64,000 bases of DNA from JAXMBN01 sp046349875 (GTDB lineage Bacteria; Planctomycetota; Planctomycetia; Pirellulales; Pirellulaceae), in NCBI GenBank assembly GCA_046349875.1, contig JAXMBN010000001.1, positions 186,001 through 250,000 on the forward strand, read 5' to 3'. The position numbers and the translations under genes are program-made. Shown here in pieces: positions 1-8,324 of the stretch. Under the pieces are notes generated by a model that was not told the origin of the DNA, did not search any database, and saw only the letters and a program-made list of their open reading frames with translations. Within the stretch, counting starts at the first letter, position 1. Each line of letters opens with the position of its first letter.

Positions 1-1160
1 AATTGGCCACCGACACTGACCATCACTCCGTTCATTTTCTCTTCCATCAAAGCGCGGTAAGCACCGACACCGATCTGCGATCCCAACATGACATCGAAAG
101 CATGAGGCTGAGCGCATCGAGACTCATACCCCAACTGCAGTCCGGTGACTTTGCGGGACTTGCCGGTCTTCTTCTTGTAGGCCTCCGACAACAACTTCGA
201 CATCATTCGGCCCAAATTGACGTTGGCGATCGAGATGTGTCCATGGTCGTCGCGTGGAATTCCTTCCAAGTACTTGGCGGGAAGAAATTCGGCAAGACCT
301 TCCGCAATGACGATGACGCCATAATGACGCCCACCACGTTCGCGAGCTTCCATGGTCTTCACCATTCGCTCGATCAATTTTTCCATATTCATGATCGGCC
401 GAGACGAAACGGTTCCGGTCGCTGGATCGGTAAAGCTCTCCTCCAATCGATATTCGCCGGCGATATCTTCCACGCTCAATACCAAGCATGCTTCGCCTGC
501 AATGGCGGCACCATAGGCGAGCCATCCTGCACTGCGTCCCATCGTCTCGCATAGGAAGTAAGCTTGGCCAGCAGAAGCATCGTGATTCAAATTGCGAATC
601 TCACCGGCCAATGTTTCGGCGGCGGTAAAATAACCGAAAGTAAAATCGATACCGGAGTAATCGTTATCGATCGTCTTCGGCAAATGCACGACCGGCATCC
701 GTGTTTCGCTCGCAGGCAAAGTGTCCTGGAACATTTTCATTTTATTTGCGGTTTTTAGCGTATCATCTCCACCAATGCTGATGAGCGCATCCACACCGAT
801 CGATCGCAACGCTTGATAGACGCGTCGCAAAGGCGCGGATCGCTCTTCATCCTTCAAATGCGCTGGGCTGGATACCGACTTCCCTGGATTGGTCCGCGCG
901 GTACCAATCATGATGCCCTGCGATGTACGAGCGTGATGCAAGTCGGTGTGCTGAATTCGGATGAAGTCTTTCCCTTCTTGCAACGGCTTATCCGGAGTAA
1001 AGTCGATCAGATTCGAATAGCCATGCTTGATGCCAATAACTTCCACACCTGCATTCAAGAAAGAAAACGCAGCTGTTGAAATGACCGCATTGGCGCCTGG
1101 TGCTGGACCACCTGCGAAAAGAATTGCCACTCGACGAATCGATGCGTTGTGCTTGCTCAT
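1..1160 (-). CDS. pfp: Pyrophosphate-type 6-phosphofructokinase, C-terminus cut by window edge
   Basis: This gene phosphorylates fructose 6-phosphate to fructose 1,6-bisphosphate in cytoplasmic glycolysis. Reading the minus strand from ATG at 1160 gives 386 codons with no stop before the left edge, so the C-terminus is missing. The N-terminus carries the family phosphate loop FAGGPAPGAN (residues 15-24). Two diagnostic sites are visible. GGDDT (130-134) has Asp where ATP-dependent enzymes have Gly. PKTIDND (161-167) has Lys where ATP enzymes have Gly (PGTIDND). Both are the known hallmarks of PPi-dependent enzymes, so I infer that pyrophosphate is the phosphoryl donor and that the reaction is reversible. 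The gene is divergent from the PLP enzyme at 1302, leaving about 140 bases for both promoters. Family assignment is firm; donor specificity is inferred from the two motifs. Confidence 0.93.
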   Translation of the reverse strand, partial: MSKHNASIRRVAILFAGGPAPGANAVISTAAFSFLNAGVEVIGIKHGYSNLIDFTPDKPLQEGKDFIRIQHTDLHHARTSQGIMIGTARTNPGKSVSSPAHLKDEERSAPLRRVYQALRSIGVDALISIGGDDTLKTANKMKMFQDTLPASETRMPVVHLPKTIDNDYSGIDFTFGYFTAAETLAGEIRNLNHDASAGQAYFLCETMGRSAGWLAYGAAIAGEACLVLSVEDIAGEYRLEESFTDPATGTVSSRPIMNMEKLIERMVKTMEARERGGRHYGVIVIAEGLAEFLPAKYLEGIPRDDHGHISIANVNLGRMMSKLLSEAYKKKTGKSRKVTGLQLGYESRCAQPHAFDVMLGSQIGVGAYRALMEEKMNGVMVSVGGQ

Positions 1161-1301
1161 AGACGTGCTCAAATGCCAGTAGAAGCGAAACTGATAGGAC
1201 TTGGGTAGCCAAAGGGCGAAATGGCCCTATGATGGTTTCTATCCCAGGAAAACGGCCGATTGTATCCTTTGGTCTTGATTGCGCGAACGGGCTGATACTC
1301 G

Positions 1302-2507
1302 ATGAATGATCCAAGACGCGATGTTGCTCGGTGCATCCATTCGGAACTCGCACCTTCTCCGCTTCCACCCCAGTCCGAGCCCCTTTATTTAACGGGGGTT
1401 TGGAAAGTGGATACGACCTCTCAGGCCGATGCCATCTTGGGTGGGAAAGAACCCGGTTTTGTCTATCGCCGCGATGGGCATCCCAACGGCGCCACGTTGA
1501 GTGAAGCCTTGCGGGTACTGCATGGCACCGAGCGAGCTATCGTGACAGCTCAAGGGATGAGTGCGCTCGCAGCGATCGCCATGAACCTTCTGGAACCAGA
1601 AGCGGGTGTGATATTGGGGCAGCCGGTTTATGGACGAACGCAGACGCTCTTTGCCAAGGATCTGGCTAAGTGGAAAGTGCGAGCGCAGTCCATTCATGCA
1701 TGCGATCTCACGCAATGGGAAAATGCGCTCCAACAAAAGCCTCGCCTGGCGATTATCGAAACCATTACCAATCCTCGTATGCGCGTTCCCGATATCGAAC
1801 GCATCGCTTCGCTCTGCCACGCTCAGGGCACGAAACTTCTCGTCGATAACACCTTTGCTACGCCGCTATTGTGTCGGCCTAAAGATTGGGGTGCAGATTA
1901 CATTATGGAAAGCCTGAGCAAATTCGTCTGCGGTCATAGCGACGCTATGCTCGGCTTCTTAGGCGGCCCCGAACTAGGTTGGAAGGAACTCGAAGCAACC
2001 GTCAGTACGTTTGGGTTGGCCTCGAGCCCATTGGATTGCTGGCTGACTCGCCGAGGCCTTGCGACGCTTTCGGTACGCCTCCGACAAGCTTGCAAAAATG
2101 CGATGCAGATGGCGGAACAATGCGTGACGCATCCCATGATTGCTGGCGTGGATTACCCTGGCCTATCGCAACACCCAGACCACGCCATCGCCCAAAGATT
2201 GTTTGGCGATCGCTTCGGGCATATGCTTACTCTCCATCTTCGTCCATCGGGAAAACTGTCGGGCTTAGAATTGGTCGACCGATTGATACGCGAACTAGCG
2301 CCCGACATTCCGTTCTGCCCTTCGCTCGGTGAAGTCCAAACGACGTTGAGCCACCCTGTATCTACGAGCCATCGTTCGTATTCCGCGAACCAATTGCAAG
2401 AGCTTGGCATCTCTGCCTACACCGTTCGTATCTCCTGTGGGATCGAGGATTCCAACGACGTATGCGAGCGAATATTGCGGGGGCTCGATGCCTTGCAAGG
2501 TGTTTAG
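1302..2507 (+). CDS. Cystathionine gamma-synthase/beta-lyase family PLP enzyme
   Basis: A 401-residue Cys/Met-metabolism PLP-dependent enzyme (fold type I), cytoplasmic, acting in transsulfuration or methionine/cysteine metabolism. Visible family features are the substrate and cofactor region around GQPVYGRTQT, the aspartate motif LLVDNTFATPL that contacts the pyridine nitrogen, and the Schiff-base lysine in ESLSKFVCGHSD. The length is normal for the family. The ATG start at 1302 has no strong Shine-Dalgarno, which is common in planctomycetes. Sequence alone does not separate gamma-synthase, beta-lyase, gamma-lyase or O-acetylhomoserine sulfhydrylase. There is no adjacent methionine gene to help: the next gene downstream encodes a YitT-type membrane protein 90 bases away. 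Confidence 0.92.
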   Translation: MNDPRRDVARCIHSELAPSPLPPQSEPLYLTGVWKVDTTSQADAILGGKEPGFVYRRDGHPNGATLSEALRVLHGTERAIVTAQGMSALAAIAMNLLEPEAGVILGQPVYGRTQTLFAKDLAKWKVRAQSIHACDLTQWENALQQKPRLAIIETITNPRMRVPDIERIASLCHAQGTKLLVDNTFATPLLCRPKDWGADYIMESLSKFVCGHSDAMLGFLGGPELGWKELEATVSTFGLASSPLDCWLTRRGLATLSVRLRQACKNAMQMAEQCVTHPMIAGVDYPGLSQHPDHAIAQRLFGDRFGHMLTLHLRPSGKLSGLELVDRLIRELAPDIPFCPSLGEVQTTLSHPVSTSHRSYSANQLQELGISAYTVRISCGIEDSNDVCERILRGLDALQGV

Positions 2508-2597
2508 TATTCCCGCTTGGGGAATCTTGCTCGCCACGCACCATTGCCTCCAACTCATCGCTGTAAACCATTTTGACGTGAAAGGAGTCCACCGTTG

Positions 2598-3461
2598 ATG
2601 ACGGATGGTCACAGACAATTCTCTTTGTTTCGAGAAATTCGATCCTATATAACCTTGGCCGCAGGTGTGATCGTTGCCTGCTTGGGCCTAGAAAGCTTTC
2701 TGATCCCGAACCACTTTATCGATGGTGGTATCACGGGGGTTTCGATGTTGCTTTCTACGACGCTCAACTGGCCATTGGCAGTACTCCTCTTCTTGGTCAA
2801 TCTTCCCTTTGTTCTTTTGGCCAAACAGAACGTGGGGTTGAATTTCGCGATCAAGAGCGGAGTATCGATCTTGGCAGTAGCCATTATCTTGCAACTCTTT
2901 GATTTCCCCACTGCCACGCACGACAAACTATTAGGTTCCATCTTTGGTGGATTCTTCGTAGGAGCTGGAGTCGGACTTGCCATTCGCGGTGGGGCTGTGC
3001 TCGATGGCACCGAAATCTTGGCGGTGATCTTATCGCGAAAGACCTTTGCGACCGTGGGTGAGATCATCTTGGCATTGAACGTCGTGATCTTCTCGTTGGC
3101 TGCTTTCCGCTTGGGGATCGAGTCGGCCATGTATTCGGCCCTCACCTATTTTGCAGCATCAAAGACGATCGACTATCTCCTTCACGGCTTTGAAGCCTAC
3201 AACGGCGTGATGATCGTCTCCAACGAGAACGATGCCATTCGTCAAGCGATTATTCGCGAATTAGCTCGAGGCGTTACGGCCTTCAAAGCCAAGGGTGGTT
3301 TCAGTGAATCCGAACGCGAAGTTTTGTTCTGCGTCGTGACTCGTTTGGAAATTACTAAACTCCAAGGGCTCATCAAGAGCTACGATGAAAACGCCTTCGT
3401 CGTGATATCACCAGTGCTCGACATCGACGGTGGCGTCGTCAAGAAACGCGGCTTCCACTAA
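2598..3461 (+). CDS. YitT family membrane protein (DUF161 + DUF2179)
   Basis: A 287-residue integral membrane protein of the YitT family, whose substrate is unknown. The first 200 or so residues hold five to six hydrophobic segments, including VIVACLGLESFLIPNHFIDG and an FVGAGVGLAIRGGAVLDGTE region typical of the DUF161 repeats. The last 80 residues form a soluble DUF2179 domain that reads like GVTAFKAKGGFSESEREVLF and probably binds a ligand in the cytoplasm. A good ribosome site, AAGGAG at 2582-2587, sits 10 bases before ATG 2598; a TTG at 2595 is an alternative first codon. No partner gene is evident. The following 240 bases hold only a palindromic repeat. Confidence 0.9.
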   Translation: MTDGHRQFSLFREIRSYITLAAGVIVACLGLESFLIPNHFIDGGITGVSMLLSTTLNWPLAVLLFLVNLPFVLLAKQNVGLNFAIKSGVSILAVAIILQLFDFPTATHDKLLGSIFGGFFVGAGVGLAIRGGAVLDGTEILAVILSRKTFATVGEIILALNVVIFSLAAFRLGIESAMYSALTYFAASKTIDYLLHGFEAYNGVMIVSNENDAIRQAIIRELARGVTAFKAKGGFSESEREVLFCVVTRLEITKLQGLIKSYDENAFVVISPVLDIDGGVVKKRGFH

Positions 3462-3500
3462 GCCCTACATAAACAACCAACAAGGGCCGCCATGAAAAAA

Positions 3501-3665
3501 CACGAAGCTCGCGTTTATAACCCCGGACGGCCGAATTTAATAACCACGGACGGCCATTCTAATAACCACGAAGCTCACGAAGAACACGAAGATTAATTCA
3601 ATACATTTCTTCGTGCTCTCTGTGCTCTTCGTGGTTCACTATTCTTCGTGTTAGTGGTTCATCAT
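3501..3665. repeat. Palindromic intergenic repeat (CACGAAG-type arms) with tandem GGACGGCC units
   Basis: Two imperfect tandem copies built on AATAACCACGGACGGCC start near 3517 and 3539. They are followed by a long imperfect inverted repeat: 3563-3591, made of repeated ACGAAG steps (AACCACGAAGCTCACGAAG...), matches the reverse complement of 3609-3636 (...CTCTTCGTGGTT). A third partial copy, TTCGTGTTAGTGGTT, follows near 3644-3659. The arms could form a long hairpin between the YitT gene and the convergent cyanophycinase-like gene. From general experience, CCACGAAG/ACACGAAG palindromes recur between genes in several bacterial phyla. I cannot count copies outside this window. Confidence 0.7.
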
Positions 3666-3700
3666 TTTCGGAGGTTCTTTAATTCCTGCGTTCGAAGTGC

Positions 3701-5638
3701 CTACCGGATTTGCCATTCATCGATGTGCAAGACGGGACCCGTTGGAGCAACCAAGATAAAGGCAGCGTCACCGGGACGAAGTTCGTGCCAAGTAATGGTT
3801 CGCTGATCGGAACTTTTGAGAAAGACATGGGCTTTGTTGGTTCCCATCACGCGAAGTCTATTTTGCTGTAAAACAAGTGCAGCTTCCTCTTCGATGGCGA
3901 AACCCAACATCTCTTCCGGCTTGCCTCCTTCTTTGCCGAAATACTTAAAGAGCCTTTCATTATCCAGCAACAAACCAGTGAACCGCTCGATGCGCCCACC
4001 GCGGCCACTACCACCAAAGTGCTGTTCGATGATCACGTTGTCTAAGATGGAGAGACCGCGAGCCACCGAGGCATACGCGGGGCGTCCGTTTTGAGGCGAA
4101 CCGGCCACCGTCATAATGCGAGCCATGATGGCGGTCCCAGCCGAAGTGCCTCCGACCACACCACCGCGAGCAACCACCGAATGCAACTCGCGTTCAAATC
4201 GCGTCGGGTTCTTTGCATTCACGAACAATCGAGCTAACTCGCTTTGATCACCACCGCCAAACCAAACCGCATGAGCTGTTTGGAGAGGGAGCACGAATTT
4301 CTCGTTCAAGGCATCGTTGGGATTGTTGCTCGTCAAGAACTGAAGCGACGATGCTTTTCCCAAACTGGGCATGCGAGCCCACAGATCAAAGTAGTCGCTG
4401 AGCCGAGCTCGCAGCTGTTCCGGTGGTTCGCGAAAATGGGGTTGAAATCCAGCATAAGCAGCGGGACACAAAACGATGTTGGGTTTGGGCACACCTGCCA
4501 ACTCAGGAAACTCCTCGGCAACATCTTCGTTTTCTCCTCCTCCATGCAATACAACCGTCCCGGGTTTTCGTGGATCCAAGGGGAGGGGCATACCGAAGGG
4601 ATTATTGGGTTGCGAAGTCGGTGTCTTTTCAATGATGGCAGAAGTGGCGAGTGGATTGGACCCAGCCACCACTTGAGCTGTTCCATCTCGGGCACTGATC
4701 ATTCGCCATGTGATCGTGCGATCGCCGTTCCCTTTGAGAAAGATATGGGCTCGGCGTGTTCCCAAGACTCTCAAATTGCGCCCCGTGATGAGCAATGCGG
4801 TATCTTGGTCGACACCGATGCCGATCATATTTCTTCCCGAAGCAGGCAAGCGAACTCGGCGATTCAATTGCCGCGTATCCTTGAGCAAATCGGTCAAACG
4901 TTCCAATCGACCACCGATGGCATTAAAGTTTTGATCGACAATGGCGCCGCGAATCAAGCCAAGGCCGGGCTGAATCACTGCTTTCACCGGATCGTAGCCA
5001 TCCGATTCGTCTCGCAAAATCATGACCTCAGGTAGCGCCGACATGCCTCCACCGATCCCGCACACGACGCCACCACGAGCCACCACTTCACCAAGTTGTT
5101 CTTGAAAGAGTGTCTCGCTATCTTCATCCCAACGATCGGGATAGCGACGCGTAAAGCGCCAAGCCAATCGACCTTGATAGGCCGCTGGAATCCATACCCC
5201 TGTCGCTTGCTTCAAAGCCGATACGAATGCCTCACTCTCGCAATCCGATTGATTGTCGGTATGAAGAATCGTCAGCTTCGCAATGGCTCCGGAACGTTCG
5301 CGTTCCACCCACGTGCGCCAGACTTTGCGAATGCGTTTCTCGAATTCGGGATAGGTCTCTTCAAACTCATCCCCTTCCGTATCTTCCCCTTGGCTATAAC
5401 TTCCGGAGGGAATCAAAACGATTCGTGCATTGCGGCCACCGGACAGTTCAATAAATGCGTTGATAATCGATTCGTCGATTTCACCGCCACCATGGAGCAT
5501 CACCGTTCCCGGTCGTCTCGGATCGCGCGGCGTTGGAAGAAGAAAAGGATTCTCATCGGCCGCTACACAACAAGGAGCCATCGAGCTCACTACGGTGAAG
5601 AAGCTCCACACGACCCACGCGATCTGCCCAATCCTCAT
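3701..5638 (-). CDS. Secreted tandem cyanophycinase-like (peptidase S51) protein, first domain degenerate
   Basis: A two-domain peptidase S51/cyanophycinase-like protein. I place the start at ATG 5638, preceded by AAAGGAAAG, because it begins a clean signal peptide (MRIGQIAWVVWSFFTVVSS, ending in an Ala-rich cut site); the reading frame itself stays open to 5791. Both halves begin with the same module (PRDPRRPGTVMLHGGGE and PLDPRKPGTVVLHGGGE). Domain 2 keeps the family signatures FGGGDQ (about 460-465 from this start) and the nucleophile elbow GGTSAGT (about 496-502), plus an EQHFGGSGRGGR histidine motif. Domain 1 has IPAAYQ, GIGGGMSA and DQNFNAIGGR in the same places, so the catalytic Ser and the His are gone. 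Cyanophycinases cleave Asp-Arg storage polymer or beta-aspartyl peptides; the true substrate here is unknown. The upstream SPFH gene ends 190 bases before this start on the same strand. Confidence 0.85.
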   Translation of the reverse strand: MRIGQIAWVVWSFFTVVSSMAPCCVAADENPFLLPTPRDPRRPGTVMLHGGGEIDESIINAFIELSGGRNARIVLIPSGSYSQGEDTEGDEFEETYPEFEKRIRKVWRTWVERERSGAIAKLTILHTDNQSDCESEAFVSALKQATGVWIPAAYQGRLAWRFTRRYPDRWDEDSETLFQEQLGEVVARGGVVCGIGGGMSALPEVMILRDESDGYDPVKAVIQPGLGLIRGAIVDQNFNAIGGRLERLTDLLKDTRQLNRRVRLPASGRNMIGIGVDQDTALLITGRNLRVLGTRRAHIFLKGNGDRTITWRMISARDGTAQVVAGSNPLATSAIIEKTPTSQPNNPFGMPLPLDPRKPGTVVLHGGGENEDVAEEFPELAGVPKPNIVLCPAAYAGFQPHFREPPEQLRARLSDYFDLWARMPSLGKASSLQFLTSNNPNDALNEKFVLPLQTAHAVWFGGGDQSELARLFVNAKNPTRFERELHSVVARGGVVGGTSAGTAIMARIMTVAGSPQNGRPAYASVARGLSILDNVIIEQHFGGSGRGGRIERFTGLLLDNERLFKYFGKEGGKPEEMLGFAIEEEAALVLQQNRLRVMGTNKAHVFLKSSDQRTITWHELRPGDAAFILVAPTGPVLHIDEWQIR

Positions 5639-5828
5639 GGCAATGCCGCTTTCCTTTGGTATCGCAGACCCACTCGGTGCCATCGCTTGTCGATTCCTTC
5701 CTTGATCGATACTCGTTCGACGTTCCATGCTCATCGTTGCTGGTACGTTCCGCCATTGGAAACGCACGATTCCTATCAAAGACCACTCCATGTCGAATGC
5801 GGTTTTCGCATGACGCGATCGATCGCAG

Positions 5829-7163
5829 TTAGAGTTGATCGGTCATTCCTGTCAGCTGTTGTTCGACTTGGTCGGCTTGCCAGGCAATGGCCGATATGGC
5901 TTTGGTGATCTCCAAGGGGTCAGCCGTATCGGCGATCAGGTTCTCACGCAGCACCAGGAGTTCCGCGTCTCCTTGACGGCGCAAGGCAAAGGCTCCATGT
6001 ACCAACTGGTCGTTGTATCGAAGCAAGGACATCGCGTTCTGCTGTTGCACTGTCCCGCAACTGGTCCAGATCGAAATCAACGCATGGCCATCGCCATCCT
6101 TCTTATCGAGTTCGATCATCAATCGCTGGCGGCGCAACGATCCAAGGGGCACGACCAGTTCGAGCCCTTCTCCTTGCGGTTGAACCGTCCAACCGTTTTG
6201 CTTGGAAAGATTCAGGATGAGATCTTTAGGAGTTGGTGCGGCAGCGGCAGGTTGTAACGAAGAAAAATCGATGCGCGAAGCGGCTGGATTGGTGGTCGTT
6301 GGCGTTGCGACTGGGGCAGAGGAGGGTGCCGCATTTGATTGCAATGCCTGCTGCACGACGTTGGGAATAACCATCCCCAATCCAACTCCCATTCCCATGC
6401 CAGCCGAGCCCGCATTTTGGCCCGCGGCGGCCATACCATTGGCCGCTTGGAAGATCGTATACGATCGCAAGTCCCCAACCGCTGCCATACTGCTTCGAGC
6501 ATCGATGGCCTTCTGAACTTCTTCAGGTGGTGAAATGTTGGAAACCATGAACTGAATCAGTTCGAGACCGAGAAGAGCGAAATCGCTGCTGAGCTTCAAG
6601 CGAGCCGCCGCCGAAATCTCATCGAACTTCATGGGAAGGTCGAGCAAGGGGATACCGGAAGAGGCGAGAAGATCAGTCAAACTGGAAACAATGGTGTCGC
6701 GAAGATACCCGATCACCTCTTCCGTGGTGAGCCTTCCTTGCGTTCCGACTACGCTGTTGATGAGAAGACTTGCATCGGCCACGCGATATGCGAACTTTCC
6801 GAAGCCGCGGAGCCGCACCATCCCAAAGTCTTTATCGCGAAGCGTGATCGGCTGCCGTGTTCCCCATCGTTGATCGAGAAAGGTTTGCTTCCCAACAAAA
6901 TAGACACATGCCTGGAAGGGAGATTTTTGCCAGGGGCTCGTCAAGATCTTGGTGAGGATCGGAACGTTGGCGGTCGTCAGAGTATGACGGCCTGGGCCGA
7001 AGGTATCCATCGCGCGGCCATCGCGAAAGAACACCGCTTCCTGATTCTGTTGAACGATGAGCTGCGCGCCATACTGAATGGCAGCAGTACCGCTTTCCGG
7101 AACGCGCGCCACCAAAGACTGATTCGTCTGATCTATAAAATCGATGACTTCCAATCGCAACAC
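5829..7163 (-). CDS. SPFH/Band-7 domain protein (YdjI-like, 'virion core' family)
   Basis: A 444-residue protein with an SPFH (stomatin/prohibitin/flotillin/HflK) domain over roughly residues 20-235. It has the family pattern FRDGRAMDTFGPGRHTL near the N-terminus, a KDFGMVRLRGFGKFAYRVAD core and a GLELIQFMVSNISPPEEVQ segment closing the domain. A Gly/Ala/Met-rich linker (about 245-275) and a Pro/Ala linker lead to a C-terminal domain of about 120 residues that I do not recognise. No signal peptide is visible, so it is probably cytoplasmic or peripheral to the membrane. The family is thought to scaffold membrane microdomains, but no activity is proved for this type. It lies upstream of the tandem cyanophycinase-like gene on the same strand, so they could be cotranscribed. 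Confidence 0.85.
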   Translation of the reverse strand: MLRLEVIDFIDQTNQSLVARVPESGTAAIQYGAQLIVQQNQEAVFFRDGRAMDTFGPGRHTLTTANVPILTKILTSPWQKSPFQACVYFVGKQTFLDQRWGTRQPITLRDKDFGMVRLRGFGKFAYRVADASLLINSVVGTQGRLTTEEVIGYLRDTIVSSLTDLLASSGIPLLDLPMKFDEISAAARLKLSSDFALLGLELIQFMVSNISPPEEVQKAIDARSSMAAVGDLRSYTIFQAANGMAAAGQNAGSAGMGMGVGLGMVIPNVVQQALQSNAAPSSAPVATPTTTNPAASRIDFSSLQPAAAAPTPKDLILNLSKQNGWTVQPQGEGLELVVPLGSLRRQRLMIELDKKDGDGHALISIWTSCGTVQQQNAMSLLRYNDQLVHGAFALRRQGDAELLVLRENLIADTADPLEITKAISAIAWQADQVEQQLTGMTDQL

Positions 7164-7544
7164 AGGCAGTTCTCCCTTACCTGATCATCCTATTTGTTCG
7201 ACATCAAATTCGCAGCGAGCCACAAGGCGATAGTCGGCGGATGTTTCGCTGTAATCCACTCACCGTCGACCCGAAACCTTCAAACCGCTTGGCCCACTAC
7301 GGCTACTTCTCATTGTATCGAAGAACCGAATCTCGTGAGGGTCTTGACGCACAATCGCAAGAAAGGCCCAATGCAAGCCTTGAAAAGAGAGTGCCTGGGC
7401 ATGGCCCAAACACTTGCTGACAATCCTGTCATAAAAAAAAGACCAGCGCGTTTGCGCTGGCCTTGGAGGATGATTTTCAAGGTAGGAACTCAATATCCTT
7501 GTTTCAACAATGATCGTTCTCACAAGGAATATCGCGAACCATCC
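7164..7544. other. Intergenic region without a convincing gene
   Basis: This 381-base stretch lies between the SPFH gene start and the end of the coiled-coil gene. It holds the transcription terminator at 7432-7462, and the rest presumably carries the promoter of the SPFH gene. Short open frames on both strands lack ribosome sites, and one runs straight through the terminator, so I do not call a gene. Confidence 0.6.
7432..7462 (-). terminator. Rho-independent terminator of the sigma/kinase operon
   Basis: A perfect 7-bp stem, CCAGCGC (7443-7449) with GCGCTGG (7454-7460), encloses a 4-base loop. On the minus strand it is followed by eight U (A-run 7433-7440). It ends the minus-strand operon whose last stop is at 7545. 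Confidence 0.85.
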
Positions 7545-8324
7545 TTAATAGCGAGTCCCCGTGCTATCGACAGGCTGGGATCGCTTTTCTTCCGATCGCT
7601 TCGCAGGAGATCGCGTTGGCGAAGGAGATGGGACTGGAGAACGTGTTGCCGCAGGGCTTTGGCCGGGGATACGACGTTCGATGGTTCGATCTTGAAGCAA
7701 GGCTCGCGGAGCCTGGCCATGGACCTCATTCACGCGATACGGCAATCCTTGGACTCCCTTGAGAGGAAGCAGCTCGCTTTCGCGGAGCCATTCTTGGCCC
7801 CGCACACGGTCCGTCACATCCATATCCCATCGCAACTCATCGGGCTCGCCCAAGAGCTGTGCAATCCGACGTTCAACGATCTGTGAACGCAGTTCCGCTC
7901 GGCGGCTCAGTTGATCTTGAATGCGTCGCAATTGCTCCTGCATCTCTTCGACCTTCTTGGTTTGTTGCTGTTGCTTCCGATCGAATTGTGCCTCGACGAT
8001 ATCAACCAATTGCTTACGGTAGTTTTCTTTATCTTCTTTGCTGCTTCGTCGGAAGGAATCGAGCAGCTTGTGAACTTTGTTCTCATCTTCCATTATCTTC
8101 CGCTGAATTTCTGCTTCTTCCTTGTTGCGTGATGCAAACAAATATCCAACGGCATCCTCGCCCACAGCCACTTCTTCGAAGATGGGTAATCCCTGCACAA
8201 CTACGCTTTCGACTTCATCTACCACGTCGGCGCCTTCGGGCGGTTGAAACCACAAGCATCCCATGGCTAACAACGAACCTATAGAACCTGAAATCATCCA
8301 CGACTGCCACAACAAACCACTCAT
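7545..8324 (-). CDS. Uncharacterised coiled-coil protein, third gene of sigma/kinase operon
   Basis: A 259-residue protein I do not recognise. A hydrophobic N-terminal segment (WMISGSIGSLLAMGCLWF, about 9-26) contains a cysteine in a loosely lipobox-like context, so it is probably membrane-anchored or a lipoprotein. Residues about 70-165 are strongly charged and helical, very rich in E, K, Q and R (for example KKVEEMQEQLRRIQDQLSRR), which predicts a coiled coil. The C-terminal 45 residues are a Pro/Ser/Arg/Lys-rich tail. Its start codon overlaps the stop of the upstream kinase gene by 4 bases (8321-8324), so translation is probably coupled and it may be a target or partner of the kinase. That functional link is inference from gene order only. 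Confidence 0.75.
   Translation of the reverse strand: MSGLLWQSWMISGSIGSLLAMGCLWFQPPEGADVVDEVESVVVQGLPIFEEVAVGEDAVGYLFASRNKEEAEIQRKIMEDENKVHKLLDSFRRSSKEDKENYRKQLVDIVEAQFDRKQQQQTKKVEEMQEQLRRIQDQLSRRAELRSQIVERRIAQLLGEPDELRWDMDVTDRVRGQEWLRESELLPLKGVQGLPYRVNEVHGQAPRALLQDRTIERRIPGQSPAATRSPVPSPSPTRSPAKRSEEKRSQPVDSTGTRY

Noticed and set aside
3501..3665. CRISPR array at the repeated CACGAAG/GGACGGCC units
   Set aside because: The units are short, imperfect and palindromic, with no regular unique spacers, and no cas gene is near.
4244..5035. 263-codon plus-strand frame
   Set aside because: Antisense to the tandem cyanophycinase-like gene; the translation has no domain or signal and a composition typical of a shadow frame.
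7260..7523. 87-codon minus-strand frame
   Set aside because: It runs through the rho-independent terminator of the sigma/kinase operon and shows no protein-like features.
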